Shown one piece after another: positions 53,936 through 63,267 of a DNA stretch of 64,000 nucleotides. Every line of letters starts with the position of its first letter. Position 1 is the first letter of the stretch. A model generated the notes under the pieces. The model searched no databases and was not told the origin of the DNA. It saw only the letters and a program-made list of their open reading frames with translations. The stretch is from assembly GCA_049296695.1 (NCBI GenBank), contig JBAQSX010000155.1, positions 3,604 to 67,603 of the forward strand, in the 5' to 3' direction. The DNA comes from UBA10906 sp049296695. Lineage in GTDB: Bacteria; Pseudomonadota; Gammaproteobacteria; Methylococcales; Methylomonadaceae. A program made the position numbers and the translations under genes.

Positions 53936-55660
53936 ATGTCTGCCTTAAAAAAACCGCTTATCTCCACGCCATTCATTAATATTATGCAGCCATCAAATGA
54001 TTCCTCTTTGCCCTTATTAGAATTAAAAGCGATTAATAAAACCTATGGCGCACATAAGGTATTAAACGATATTAATTTATCAGTACAAGCAGGTGAATTT
54101 ATTGCTATTGTCGGCTTTTCAGGCAGTGGCAAAACTACTTTAATTTCGATTATTGCGGGCTTATTAACTAGCGATAGTGGGCAGGTATTAAAAAACGGCA
54201 ATGTTATTAATAGTCCCTCGCCAGACCGTGGCGTAGTTTTTCAAAATTATTCATTAATGCCGTGGCTTACCGTTTATGAAAATGTGGCTTTAGCGGTTGA
54301 TGAGATTTTTAAACATTGGAATACTCAGCAACGCAAAAGTCATACTGAGCATTATATAAAAATGGTCAATTTAACCGCCGCCATGCACAAAAAACCCGCT
54401 GAACTCTCAGGTGGTATGCGTCAACGGGTCAATGTCGCCAGAGCCTTGGCGGCAAATCCTGATATTTTGTTATTAGACGAGCCATTAAGCGCGTTAGATG
54501 CTTTAACACGCGGTAATTTGCAAGATGAGATTTTGCAAATCTGGTCACAAGAAAAAAAGACAGTGATTTTAATTACCAATGACGTAGACGAAGCCATTTA
54601 TATGGCAGACCGCGTGATTCCGCTCAACCCTAATGGCACATTAGGCTCTGATTTTATTATAGATATTGCCCGTCCACGCGACCGAACCGCGCTCAATCAC
54701 GACCCTGAATTTAAACGCTTACGCGCTGACATCACCCGCTATTTAATGGCGGTCGGCATGGACAGCACAGGTGAGCAAACTCAAAACACCATAGTTTTGC
54801 CTTCGGTGCGACCCAACACTAGCCACGATTGGCAAAACATCAACTTTAAACCTGAGCAACAGGACTTAGGTAAAGCGCGTTATTTAGAATTTTCGCAATT
54901 ATCCAAAATCTATCCCACCCCTGACGGCAACAGTACCGTTAAAGTGGTCGATGGTTTTGATTTAAAAATGAAAAAAGGCGAATTTATTTCCATTATTGGG
55001 CATTCGGGTTGCGGTAAATCCACGGTGTTATCGATGACTGCGGGCTTGAACAGCATTTCCGAAGGGGTGATTATTCTCGATAACCGCGAAATCGATAACG
55101 CAGGCCCAGACAGAGGCGTGGTGTTTCAAGCCCCTAGTTTATTCCCGTGGCTCACCGCCTTTGAAAACGTGATGCTCGGCGTGGATAAAGTCTATCCCCA
55201 TGCTAGTAGTTCTGAGCGGCGCGATATTGTGCAGTATTACTTAGTACGCGTCGGGCTTGCTGATGCTATGCAAAAGAAAGCCGCTGACCTGTCCAACGGA
55301 ATGCGCCAACGTGTCGGCATTGCGCGAGCGTTTGCCTTATCGCCTAAGTTATTGTTATTAGACGAGCCTTTTGGCATGTTAGATTCATTAACGCGTTGGG
55401 AATTGCAAGAAGTGTTAATGGAAGTGTGGCAACGCACCCAAGTCACTGCTATTGTGGTCACGCATGACGTTGACGAAGCCATTTTGCTAGCCGATAGAGT
55501 CGTGATGATGACCAACGGTCCACACGCCAAAATCGGCAAAATTGAAACCATTGACCTGCCCCGTCCAAGAACCCGTAAAGCCTTATTAACCCATCCCGAT
55601 TATTACCAATACCGCGAAAGCTTATTGAGTTTTTTAGCCGAATGTGAGCATAGTCATTAA
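53936..55660 (+). CDS. nrtD: Fused double ATPase of the nitrate transporter
   Basis: 574 residues with two NrtC/D-like ATPase domains. Domain 1: Walker A GFSGSGKTT, signature LSGGMRQRVNVARA, Walker B ILLLDEPLSALD, but the H-loop reads LITNDVDEA (Asn for His). Domain 2: GHSGCGKST, signature LSNGMRQRVGIARA (Asn for second Gly), LLLLDEPFGMLD, normal VTHDVDEA. The H-loop change and the signature change fall in the same composite site if the domains pair in cis. It follows nrtB by 13 bases. No fused substrate-binding domain is present. Confidence 0.9.
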   Translation: MSALKKPLISTPFINIMQPSNDSSLPLLELKAINKTYGAHKVLNDINLSVQAGEFIAIVGFSGSGKTTLISIIAGLLTSDSGQVLKNGNVINSPSPDRGVVFQNYSLMPWLTVYENVALAVDEIFKHWNTQQRKSHTEHYIKMVNLTAAMHKKPAELSGGMRQRVNVARALAANPDILLLDEPLSALDALTRGNLQDEILQIWSQEKKTVILITNDVDEAIYMADRVIPLNPNGTLGSDFIIDIARPRDRTALNHDPEFKRLRADITRYLMAVGMDSTGEQTQNTIVLPSVRPNTSHDWQNINFKPEQQDLGKARYLEFSQLSKIYPTPDGNSTVKVVDGFDLKMKKGEFISIIGHSGCGKSTVLSMTAGLNSISEGVIILDNREIDNAGPDRGVVFQAPSLFPWLTAFENVMLGVDKVYPHASSSERRDIVQYYLVRVGLADAMQKKAADLSNGMRQRVGIARAFALSPKLLLLDEPFGMLDSLTRWELQEVLMEVWQRTQVTAIVVTHDVDEAILLADRVVMMTNGPHAKIGKIETIDLPRPRTRKALLTHPDYYQYRESLLSFLAECEHSH

Positions 55661-55818
55661 TCAATTATTTATTAAAAATTAATTGCTAATGGGTAGCAAT
55701 AAAATAATAATCGTTAAGTAGGCATAGTTTTTGTTAGAATGATATTCGGAATTTAAAATGCTAATGTCGCATTTATAAATCCAAGGCTTTTAAATTTAAT
55801 TCACTATGGAAAACTATC

Positions 55819-56181
55819 ATGAAAACTAAAAACAATTGCTTGTTGATAAGCTTAGCTATTCTCAGTTTATTATTGGCTTCTTGTGCGCAACTAAATCCTC
55901 ATGCAATGGATATGAGTCAATCTATTCAAAATGCTAAAAGCTATAGCGACCACGATGCCTTAGCTAAGCATTATGAAGAAGTAGCTAAAGAAATGCAGGC
56001 AAAAGCCGATGAACATAAAAACCTGCTCGAACAATACCAAGCAAAAAGTTACCTTTACGGTAAACAAGCCCAAACTTTTAAAAGTCATTGTGAGGCTTTA
56101 ATACATGCTTATCAGCAAGCCACAGAAGCTAATATGAATATGGCTAATGCCCATAAACAAATGGCATTAGATGCTAAGTAA
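55819..56181 (+). CDS. Small lipoprotein between transporter and porin
   Basis: 120 residues. The lipobox is LLASC. The mature part is a single predicted helix or coiled coil, rich in Ala, Gln, Lys and His (AKHYEEVAKEMQAKADEHKN), with one late Cys. No family recognised. It starts about 160 bases after the transporter genes and runs with the porin; it could stabilise an outer-membrane partner. Confidence 0.65.
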   Translation: MKTKNNCLLISLAILSLLLASCAQLNPHAMDMSQSIQNAKSYSDHDALAKHYEEVAKEMQAKADEHKNLLEQYQAKSYLYGKQAQTFKSHCEALIHAYQQATEANMNMANAHKQMALDAK

Positions 56182-56229
56182 TTAATACTTAAATTTCATC
56201 ATCGGCTTTAAGCTCTTAAGTTGAATTTT

Positions 56230-56262
56230 TTCTTGTTCTTGCATAACGCGCAAGAACAAGAA
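56230..56262 (+). terminator. Hairpin between lipoprotein and porin genes
   Basis: TTCTTGTTCTTGC (56230-56242) and its exact reverse complement (56250-56262), 7-base loop. It could terminate the lipoprotein transcript or protect its end. Confidence 0.55.
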
Positions 56263-56299
56263 TTTCAAGTAATTCATTTAAAATTCCAAAGGAGGCTTT

Positions 56300-57580
56300 A
56301 TGCCGCGTTTATTACCCGTTGTGACTGCATTATTATCATTGGCATTAACTAGCCAATCTTCTCAGGCATCTAATACTTTTACTAAAGATATTGAAGACGC
56401 TTTAAACTTTTATCATTATGGAAAAGAAGGGGCAATTAAATTTGATTTAACTTATCGTTATGAAAATGTTAATCAAGATAATGCCGTTAATGCCGCTGGT
56501 GCGATATTGCCACAAGCTAAACAACCCCAAACCGCAAATGCTAATACTGCACGTTTACGCTTAGGTTTTTTAACGCCTGAATGGAATAAACTGCAAGCTT
56601 ACGCTGAATACGAAGGTAATTTAGCTATGCAGGATGATTATAATAATACTTTAATTAATGGCGACCCCACTTATTCAAAAGTGGCAGACCCTGATAAGAG
56701 TGAATTAAATCAATTATGGCTCAGTTATAAAGGTATTCCCGACACCATTATTAAAGGCGGACGGCAACGTATTAAATTAGATGATGACCGTTTTATTGGT
56801 AACGTGGGCTGGCGACAAATGGAGATGACTTATGATTCAGTGTTAATGACTCATAATAATCAAACCCTATTTGGTTTAACCGTGAATGCGGGTTTTATTG
56901 GTAATGTCCAAACTATTACTAGTACCCAAGAAAGAATTGAAGCCCCGATTTTAAATTTGAATTATAAAGTCGGTGATTGGGGTAATTTAGTGGCTTATGG
57001 CTATTGGCTTGATTATACTGAAAGGGAGAATTACGAAAAGTCCAGCCAAACCTTTGGCGGACGTTTCACAGGTGAAAGTCCAGTATTTGCCGAGCATTAT
57101 AGTTTGCTGTATACCGCTGAATTTAGTAATCAACAAAACTACGGTCATGGTATTACTCATTATAATACTGACCGTATTAATGTCATGGGTGGCGTTAAAG
57201 CCTTTAATATTAGTTTACAAGGGGCAATGGAACAATTAGACGGTCATGGTTTAAATCAAACCTTTGATACGCCATTGGGTACTAATCACGCGTTCCAAGG
57301 TTGGGCAGATTTATTTTTACAAACCCCAAAAGACGGTATTCGTGACGTGTTTGCCACTTTAACCGCAAGCTGTGATAACGGTAGTTTAGTATTCACGGGG
57401 ATGTATCATGATTTTGCCGATGACTCAGGTAAAAAACAATATGGTGAGGAATGGGATTTTTCAGTTTTAAAGAAATTTGGCAAGCATTATTCAATACTGG
57501 CTAAATATGCTTATTATCAAGCTGAAGGTTTTAATACTGATACCCAGAAAATTTGGGTGCAAGGTAATATTAATTTTTAA
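56300..57580 (+). CDS. Alginate-export-family outer membrane porin
   Basis: 426 residues. The signal peptide ends QSSQASNTF. The body has alternating hydrophobic strands typical of a beta-barrel, with IKFDLTYRYENVNQDN near the start and a terminal strand that ends NINF (C-terminal Phe). It contains ELNQLWLSYKGIPDTIIKGG RQ and GYWLDYTE, similar to alginate-export (AlgE-like) barrels common in methylotrophs. AAAGGAGG precedes the ATG. Position after the nitrate transporter suggests a role in outer-membrane entry of the anion; this is inference. Confidence 0.75.
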   Translation: MPRLLPVVTALLSLALTSQSSQASNTFTKDIEDALNFYHYGKEGAIKFDLTYRYENVNQDNAVNAAGAILPQAKQPQTANANTARLRLGFLTPEWNKLQAYAEYEGNLAMQDDYNNTLINGDPTYSKVADPDKSELNQLWLSYKGIPDTIIKGGRQRIKLDDDRFIGNVGWRQMEMTYDSVLMTHNNQTLFGLTVNAGFIGNVQTITSTQERIEAPILNLNYKVGDWGNLVAYGYWLDYTERENYEKSSQTFGGRFTGESPVFAEHYSLLYTAEFSNQQNYGHGITHYNTDRINVMGGVKAFNISLQGAMEQLDGHGLNQTFDTPLGTNHAFQGWADLFLQTPKDGIRDVFATLTASCDNGSLVFTGMYHDFADDSGKKQYGEEWDFSVLKKFGKHYSILAKYAYYQAEGFNTDTQKIWVQGNINF

Positions 57581-57586
57581 TAACTA

Positions 57587-57734
57587 AAATTACGCAGTAG
57601 AAAAGGGCAAATAATGATTTGCGGGTACGGAATTGTTGAATTGTAGGGGCAAATTATTATTTGCCCTTTAGTAACAATCGTTTGTTATTAAGGGCAAATA
57701 TATTGCCCCCTAAATTGACAACATTTGCGTAACC
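57587..57734. repeat. Family C MITE (rearranged, extended copy)
   Basis: Ends AAATTACGCA and TGCGTAACC. Three GGGCAAAT-type arms are inside, so part of the element is duplicated. No gene in 57581-57822. Confidence 0.75.
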
Positions 57735-57822
57735 TACAGTTACGCTATTGGACTCCAGCTTAAAGTAAGAATTGGCTTTCTTTAGCAGAAAAACCGCCTA
57801 AATTAAAATCTGCTTTTAAAAT

Positions 57823-58371
57823 TTAACGCAAGCGTTGATTAGTTACAGCGTCGTAAATTGCCGTTTCACGTTGTAACTGACCCACCGCGCCATGCAACAC
57901 AAAAAATTTATGACGGGCAAACGATTTTCTTAATTGCCATGCTTTTTTAGCAGATGGCTTAGTATTAACGTTAGCACTAGTAGACACAATCGCGCCGTTA
58001 TACGCTTCACATAAAGCCTTAGCTAAGGGGTGTTGCGTGACTCTGATGGCTAAACTGCTATGGTCACCTGTCAAAAAATTAGGTACCCAAGCTTGCGTGG
58101 GAACAACCCAAGTAATGGGTTCATGCAGACGCGCGGTAATTTTTGCGATTAATTCATCGTCTAACTCAACATAAGGCTGTAATTGCTCTAAGGATGCACC
58201 GATTAAAATCAAACCTTTATGCAAAGGACGTTTTTTAAGGTGCAGTAAATGCAGTACCGCATTGGCATTTAAAGGGTCGCAACCCAAACCATAAACCGCT
58301 TCAGTAGGATAAGCGATAACCCTGCCAGCTTTCAGTTCGCTTACTGCTTTTCTTAATTTAAAAGCACTCAT
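57823..58371 (-). CDS. tsaC: Threonylcarbamoyl-AMP synthase
   Basis: 182 residues of the YrdC/Sua5 family (short TsaC form). It makes threonylcarbamoyl-AMP for the t6A37 modification of tRNA. GRVIAYPTEAVYGLGCDP, LKKRPLHKGLILIGAS and SLAIRVTQHPLAKAL with VSTSANVN are the family motifs. It starts 2 bases after mdh ends, so the two are co-transcribed. Confidence 0.93.
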   Translation of the reverse strand: MSAFKLRKAVSELKAGRVIAYPTEAVYGLGCDPLNANAVLHLLHLKKRPLHKGLILIGASLEQLQPYVELDDELIAKITARLHEPITWVVPTQAWVPNFLTGDHSSLAIRVTQHPLAKALCEAYNGAIVSTSANVNTKPSAKKAWQLRKSFARHKFFVLHGAVGQLQRETAIYDAVTNQRLR

Positions 58372-58373
58372 AA

Positions 58374-59351
58374 TTAAAATAAATGTTTGACTGCATCACG
58401 TTCTTCTTTTAATTCCGTTTCACTTAAACGCATCCGTTGCAAACTAAAGTCATTAATATCCAAACCAGTGACAATATTGACTTCACCATTAGTGATAGTG
58501 ACTGGATAGGAATAAACCAAATCCGCTTCAATACCATAACTGCCATTAGATAGTATTCCCATACTGACCCAATCGCCTTGTTCTGTGCCAAAAATCCACG
58601 CTTTCATTTGATCAATTGCCGCGTTGGCAGCCGATGCCGCACTGGAAAAGCCTCGCGCCGCAATTACTGCTGAGCCGCGTTGTTGCACTGTGGGAATAAA
58701 GTCATTAGCAAACCAATCATTATCGACTAACGATAAAGCGTCTTGTCCTTTAACTTTAGCATGATGTAAATCAGGATATTGCGTGGCGGAATGATTGCCC
58801 CACACGGTCATATTTTTTATATCGGTACATAACACGCCGCATTTTTCAGCCAACAAACTAATAGCGCGATTATGATCGAGTCTGCTCATGGCAGAGAAAT
58901 TTTCAGGTTTTAAATCTGGCGCGTTTTTCAAAGCAATTAAAGCGTTAGTATTGGCAGGATTACCCGTGACTAATACTTTCACCTCACGGCTTGCCACTGC
59001 ATTTAACGCTTTGCCTTGCGTAGAAAAAATCGCGGCATTGACTTCTAATAAATCTTTGCGCTCCATACCCGCGCCACGCGGACGCGCACCGACTAAAAAG
59101 GCATAATCGACATTTTTAAAGGCCACCATCGGGTCATCGGTGACTTCAATACGATGCAATAAAGGACTGGCACAGTCTTGTAATTCCATCACTACGCCAC
59201 GCAAAGCAGGTAGTGCAGGGGTAATTTCTAACAAATGCAGTACGATAGGCTGGTCAGCACCTAATAATGAACCCGAAGCTAAACGAAACAGTAGCGAATA
59301 ACTAATTTGTCCAGCCGCGCCTGTCACGGCAATGTGTAGCGGTGTTTTCAT
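58374..59351 (-). CDS. mdh: Malate dehydrogenase
   Basis: 325 residues from ATG 59351 (MKTPLHIAVTGAAGQ), with AGGAA 8 bases upstream; the longer start at 59393 has no ribosome site. Of the cytosolic-type (SF1) malate dehydrogenases: VTGAAGQISYSLLFRLASG, MERKDLLEVNAAIF, VTGNPANTNALIAL, SRLDHNRAI with the Arg/Asp and the catalytic His in WGNHSATQYPD. It serves the TCA cycle and possibly the serine-cycle branch of C1 assimilation. Confidence 0.96.
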   Translation of the reverse strand: MKTPLHIAVTGAAGQISYSLLFRLASGSLLGADQPIVLHLLEITPALPALRGVVMELQDCASPLLHRIEVTDDPMVAFKNVDYAFLVGARPRGAGMERKDLLEVNAAIFSTQGKALNAVASREVKVLVTGNPANTNALIALKNAPDLKPENFSAMSRLDHNRAISLLAEKCGVLCTDIKNMTVWGNHSATQYPDLHHAKVKGQDALSLVDNDWFANDFIPTVQQRGSAVIAARGFSSAASAANAAIDQMKAWIFGTEQGDWVSMGILSNGSYGIEADLVYSYPVTITNGEVNIVTGLDINDFSLQRMRLSETELKEERDAVKHLF

Positions 59352-59398
59352 ACAATAGTTCCTGTGAAGTTGCAATGTTGATGGCGCTATCATAGCAA

Positions 59399-59435
59399 GA
59401 AAAAAAGGCGAGTGGCGATTTGACTGCCACTCGCC
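59399..59435 (-). terminator. Intrinsic terminator of the RTX gene
   Basis: GGCGAGTGGC (59407-59416) and GCCACTCGCC (59426-59435), with an A-run at 59399-59406 that is a U-tract on the minus strand. It ends the RTX transcript just before mdh. Confidence 0.9.
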
Positions 59436-59472
59436 ATGAGTTTCTCTATTTACTTTTTAAATACAAATAGAA

Positions 59473-62400
59473 CTAGATAATATGCAAACTACTACCCCAC
59501 GAGGTTGCTGTGGCACTGGTATTAAAACTGGTCACTGAAACGCCTAATAATTCAACTACAGTATCAACAGTCCCACCATCTTGAAATAACCAAGCATTTG
59601 CCCCCGATTGAAATTCAACCGTTACATTATTTTTAATATTATCTTGCAGGTATTTAAGTACATCGGCAATATTACCTGTGGTGCTGGTATCGGTAATACT
59701 TACAGGCGTGGTGTATTGGTCGGTATCGTCAAATTTTATAAAACCCGCTTTATCAATTTTATGGCTTTTAATTTGACTGGTGGATGAGTTAATGCCATCA
59801 ATATAAATTGGTGTAACAGGTGCTAAAGTAATTGTGCCATTTAAATCCAAGGTATCTTTAGCAAAATCAAATTTAATCACCTGATCGGCATCTTTAGTGG
59901 TTTTAGCATCACTATTACCCAAAGCAATTTGAACCACATCCTGACCCGCTACCTTTTCGGTTAAATCAAAGACATCCACGCCTTTGCCGCCAATTAAAGT
60001 ATCATTACCCAAACTACCAATTAAAGTATCATTACCATCAAGACCCGATAATAGATTTTTATCTTCATTACCAATTAAAATATTATTGACCGCATTACCT
60101 GTGGCATTAATACCTTTGGCATTACCCGATAAAGTAATATTTTCGATATTTTTAAAAATCGCCGCACTGACTGTTAAATCACGGCTAATGGTACTATTAA
60201 TAGTATCCCCGAATTTATCGGTATCAGGATTAGAAACACCTTCAGTAATAACATTATTAGCAAAGCTACCAATAACATAAGTATCATCACCAAAGCCACC
60301 TACTAAGGTATCTATACTGGTATCAATTGAGTCCCCCGTGTTACCAATTAAGGTATCATTACCCAAACTGCCCGACAAAGTATTATTGCCATAACCGCCT
60401 GTAATCACATTATCATTACCATCACCTGTGGCATTAATATTGATGTTAGTATTGATTAAACTCAGGTTTTCAAAATTAGATTTAGTATTACCATTACTGT
60501 GGTCGACTAAAGTATCTAAATTAAAACTCACTGTGCTTTGAATTTCATCAATCCAGCCATCTTTGATTTTTTTAATAGTGTTACCAAATAAATCTTTAGC
60601 GGCATTATCTATTTCATTAGTCGCTTCGCTAAGCTTATCGGTGATGCTATTGACTATATAAACATCATTACCCAAACCAGCACTCAAAGTATCTACATCA
60701 GTGCTAATACTATTACCACCATCGATGGTATTTTTCCCCGCATTACCAATTAACACGTTATTCATATCATTACCTTTGAGGCTAATGTTATCTGTTTTGC
60801 CTGTTAATTTAGCATTTTCAATATTGAGCCAATTACTTAAATCAATGCTGCTTTTAGCCGATTGTACCCAGTCATTACCTTGATTGGGACCTTCTACAAT
60901 TCTGTCTTTGGTATTTTCTCTTGCATCATCAATCACAAAAGTATCATCGCCATTACCCCCTACAAAACTATCAACACCCGCGCCACCATCTAAGAAATCA
61001 TCACCATAACCACCCGTCAAAGTATTAGCATCACTATTGCCAACAATGCGATTATTTAAATTATTACCATCGGCTTCTTTTAAATTGCTAATAATGGTTA
61101 AATTTTCAACACCTGTCAGTAAAACATAACTATTAGGCGTTGTGCCTTTAGCTCCTCTAAATTCAATCGTATCAATGCCGCCTACTGCTGGCGTTTCAGT
61201 AACTATATCAAGAGGCGAATCAATGCGATAAGTATCATCGCCTGTACCGCCTATTAAAACATCATTACCCGTTACTTCAGTAGGTACTGTTATACCATAA
61301 TACCAACCATCTAAAGTATCATTACCGCCATTGCCTGTTAAGGTATTGGCAATATTATTACCCAATAACCAATTATTACTATTATTCCCCGTTGCAGTAG
61401 AGGCAGTGCCGTCTAATAAATCAATATCTTCTACACTAATCGCATTGGCATTGCCATTAATACTATAACTAATAGGCGAAACAATAGTGTCAATACCTGA
61501 GCCACCGTCTATTTTATCTATACCTGAGCTGGCATAAATAACGTCATCGCCCGAACCTGCTGAAATAGTATCATTACCACCTGCGCCATCTAAGTCATCA
61601 TCTAAACTACTACCCGTGATATTATTTGCTAAAGTATTCCCTATGACTGTGGCAACCCAATATTTAATAATATTGATGGTATTAACAAAGAGCTTATCAT
61701 CCAAAACGGCATTTTCAACATTGGCTGGCATGACCATATCATAGGGGTTAAAAAAAGGATTTGCTGAAAAAACTACTTTGTCACCATCATTTAATTCTAT
61801 TCCGTTTTCATCAAAATCATCATCACGCCCATCAAGTGGATAATCACGAATATAATAAACGGTGTCTGTACCCGCATTAGCGACTTCGGTAATTTGGTCA
61901 TTGGTATTAATTATATTTTTATTAATATCGACCATACCGTCAAACGTTACCACATAACTATCATTCCCCGCGCCACCTGTTAAAGTATCATCACCATAAC
62001 CCGAAATTAAAGTGTCATTACCCGAACCACCAGTAATACTGTCTGAACCTAATTCACCGTCTAACCAAGAACCTAAAGCTGTATTGGTATTGGAAACGCT
62101 AATAAGGTCATTACCCGTACCGCCAAAAATCGTTCCTTGGTTTTTAACATACAATTTGTCATCACCATCATCACCGTGCATGGCATCATAACCGCCATAG
62201 AGCATGTCATTACCTGTACCGCCAAATAATTCATCATGTTCGGTGCTGGTTGCGCCATAAGTGGTGCTATTGTCGGTGTCATAGAGTTTATCGTCACCAT
62301 CACCGCCGTCTAATAAATCAGAACCTACGCCGCCGTATAAAATATCGTTGCCGATGCCGCCTGTTAAATAATCATTACCACCGCTTGCTATCAGCGTATC

Positions 62401-62484
62401 GTTACCTGTGCCACCATAAATAAAATCATCACTGCTAGAACCAGTTAAACTGTTATTAGCATTAGTACCGTTGTATATTGCCAT
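59473..62484 (-). CDS. RTX-type calcium-binding protein
   Basis: 1003 residues without a Sec signal. Many copies of the G-G-x-G-x-D nonapeptide occur: GGTGNDTLI, GGIGNDILYGG, GGTGNDMLYGG, GGAGNDSYVV, GGSGIDTIV, GGYGDDFLDGG and so on. These build parallel beta-roll Ca2+ sites. Interspersed are PANVENAVL/LTGVENLTI-type haemolysin segments. The C-terminal 150 residues lack repeats and should carry the type I secretion signal. No HlyB/HlyD/TolC genes are in the window. No catalytic domain is evident, so it is likely a surface or adhesive protein. Confidence 0.88.
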   Translation of the reverse strand: MAIYNGTNANNSLTGSSSDDFIYGGTGNDTLIASGGNDYLTGGIGNDILYGGVGSDLLDGGDGDDKLYDTDNSTTYGATSTEHDELFGGTGNDMLYGGYDAMHGDDGDDKLYVKNQGTIFGGTGNDLISVSNTNTALGSWLDGELGSDSITGGSGNDTLISGYGDDTLTGGAGNDSYVVTFDGMVDINKNIINTNDQITEVANAGTDTVYYIRDYPLDGRDDDFDENGIELNDGDKVVFSANPFFNPYDMVMPANVENAVLDDKLFVNTINIIKYWVATVIGNTLANNITGSSLDDDLDGAGGNDTISAGSGDDVIYASSGIDKIDGGSGIDTIVSPISYSINGNANAISVEDIDLLDGTASTATGNNSNNWLLGNNIANTLTGNGGNDTLDGWYYGITVPTEVTGNDVLIGGTGDDTYRIDSPLDIVTETPAVGGIDTIEFRGAKGTTPNSYVLLTGVENLTIISNLKEADGNNLNNRIVGNSDANTLTGGYGDDFLDGGAGVDSFVGGNGDDTFVIDDARENTKDRIVEGPNQGNDWVQSAKSSIDLSNWLNIENAKLTGKTDNISLKGNDMNNVLIGNAGKNTIDGGNSISTDVDTLSAGLGNDVYIVNSITDKLSEATNEIDNAAKDLFGNTIKKIKDGWIDEIQSTVSFNLDTLVDHSNGNTKSNFENLSLINTNININATGDGNDNVITGGYGNNTLSGSLGNDTLIGNTGDSIDTSIDTLVGGFGDDTYVIGSFANNVITEGVSNPDTDKFGDTINSTISRDLTVSAAIFKNIENITLSGNAKGINATGNAVNNILIGNEDKNLLSGLDGNDTLIGSLGNDTLIGGKGVDVFDLTEKVAGQDVVQIALGNSDAKTTKDADQVIKFDFAKDTLDLNGTITLAPVTPIYIDGINSSTSQIKSHKIDKAGFIKFDDTDQYTTPVSITDTSTTGNIADVLKYLQDNIKNNVTVEFQSGANAWLFQDGGTVDTVVELLGVSVTSFNTSATATSWGSSLHII

Positions 62485-62577
62485 GGGGTTATCCTCAATA
62501 CTTAAAAAGTTGGGTTGTTATCACTGCTATTACAGTCTGCAATAGCTTAGCAGAAAAAAATGTTTATTTAAGGTAAT

Positions 62578-62629
62578 TGTAGGGGCGAATTCATTCGCCT
62601 TGTGTAGAAACGAATTTATCGCCCCTACA
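62578..62629. repeat. Palindromic repeat, family C
   Basis: TGTAGGGGCGAATTCATTCG and inverted TTTATCGCCCCTACAA, directly after the response-regulator stop. Confidence 0.75.
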
Positions 62630-62631
62630 AT

Positions 62632-63267
62632 TTAACAACTTTGCATTAATCCCAAAGCAATTGCAATCCGCGCTAATTCCGCCACAGTATTAACCGCTAA
62701 TTTACTTTTAATTTGCGTACCATAATTGGCTACAGTTTTATAACTCAAACACAATTCATCGGCAATTTTATGTGCGGTTAAACCTTTTGCTAATAATAAA
62801 AATACATCAAATTCACGCGCCGATAAAGTATCCACAATTGCACGATAATTCACACTTTCATGAGGTAATTGCTTTTGCAAACTCTCTTCAATATAACACT
62901 CACCTGCGGCAATTTTTTGAATCGCTTTTACTAAATAATGCGGTGCGGAACTTTTACTAATATAACCCCTAGCACCCGCATTCATGGCTCTATGCACATA
63001 GACTAATTCATCATGGACACTAAATACTAAAATTTTCGCATTATTATCACGATTATAAATACGTCTAATGGTTTCTAAACCCCCAATACCGGGCATTGAT
63101 AAATCTAAAACAATTACATCGGCTTGGGTTTCTACATATAATTGACAAGCTTGTTCACCACGCTCTGCTTCGGCAATCACTTCAATAGAAGGCTCTGAGG
63201 ATAATAATAAACGAAAACCCGCTCTGACGACTGCATGGTCATCAACTAAAATCACTTTAATACTCAT
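62632..63267 (-). CDS. NarL/FixJ-family response regulator
   Basis: 211 residues. Receiver domain: DDHAVV acidic pair (Asp10, Asp11), phospho-Asp in DVIVLDLSMPGIGGL, Lys in GYISKSSAPHYL. The C-terminal LuxR-type helix-turn-helix is LSAREFDVFLLLAKGLTAHKIADELCLSYKTVANYG. It overlaps the kinase gene by 4 bases (ATGA), so the two form one system. The regulon is unknown; the RTX gene downstream on the same strand is a candidate by proximity only. Confidence 0.93.
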   Translation of the reverse strand: MSIKVILVDDHAVVRAGFRLLLSSEPSIEVIAEAERGEQACQLYVETQADVIVLDLSMPGIGGLETIRRIYNRDNNAKILVFSVHDELVYVHRAMNAGARGYISKSSAPHYLVKAIQKIAAGECYIEESLQKQLPHESVNYRAIVDTLSAREFDVFLLLAKGLTAHKIADELCLSYKTVANYGTQIKSKLAVNTVAELARIAIALGLMQSC

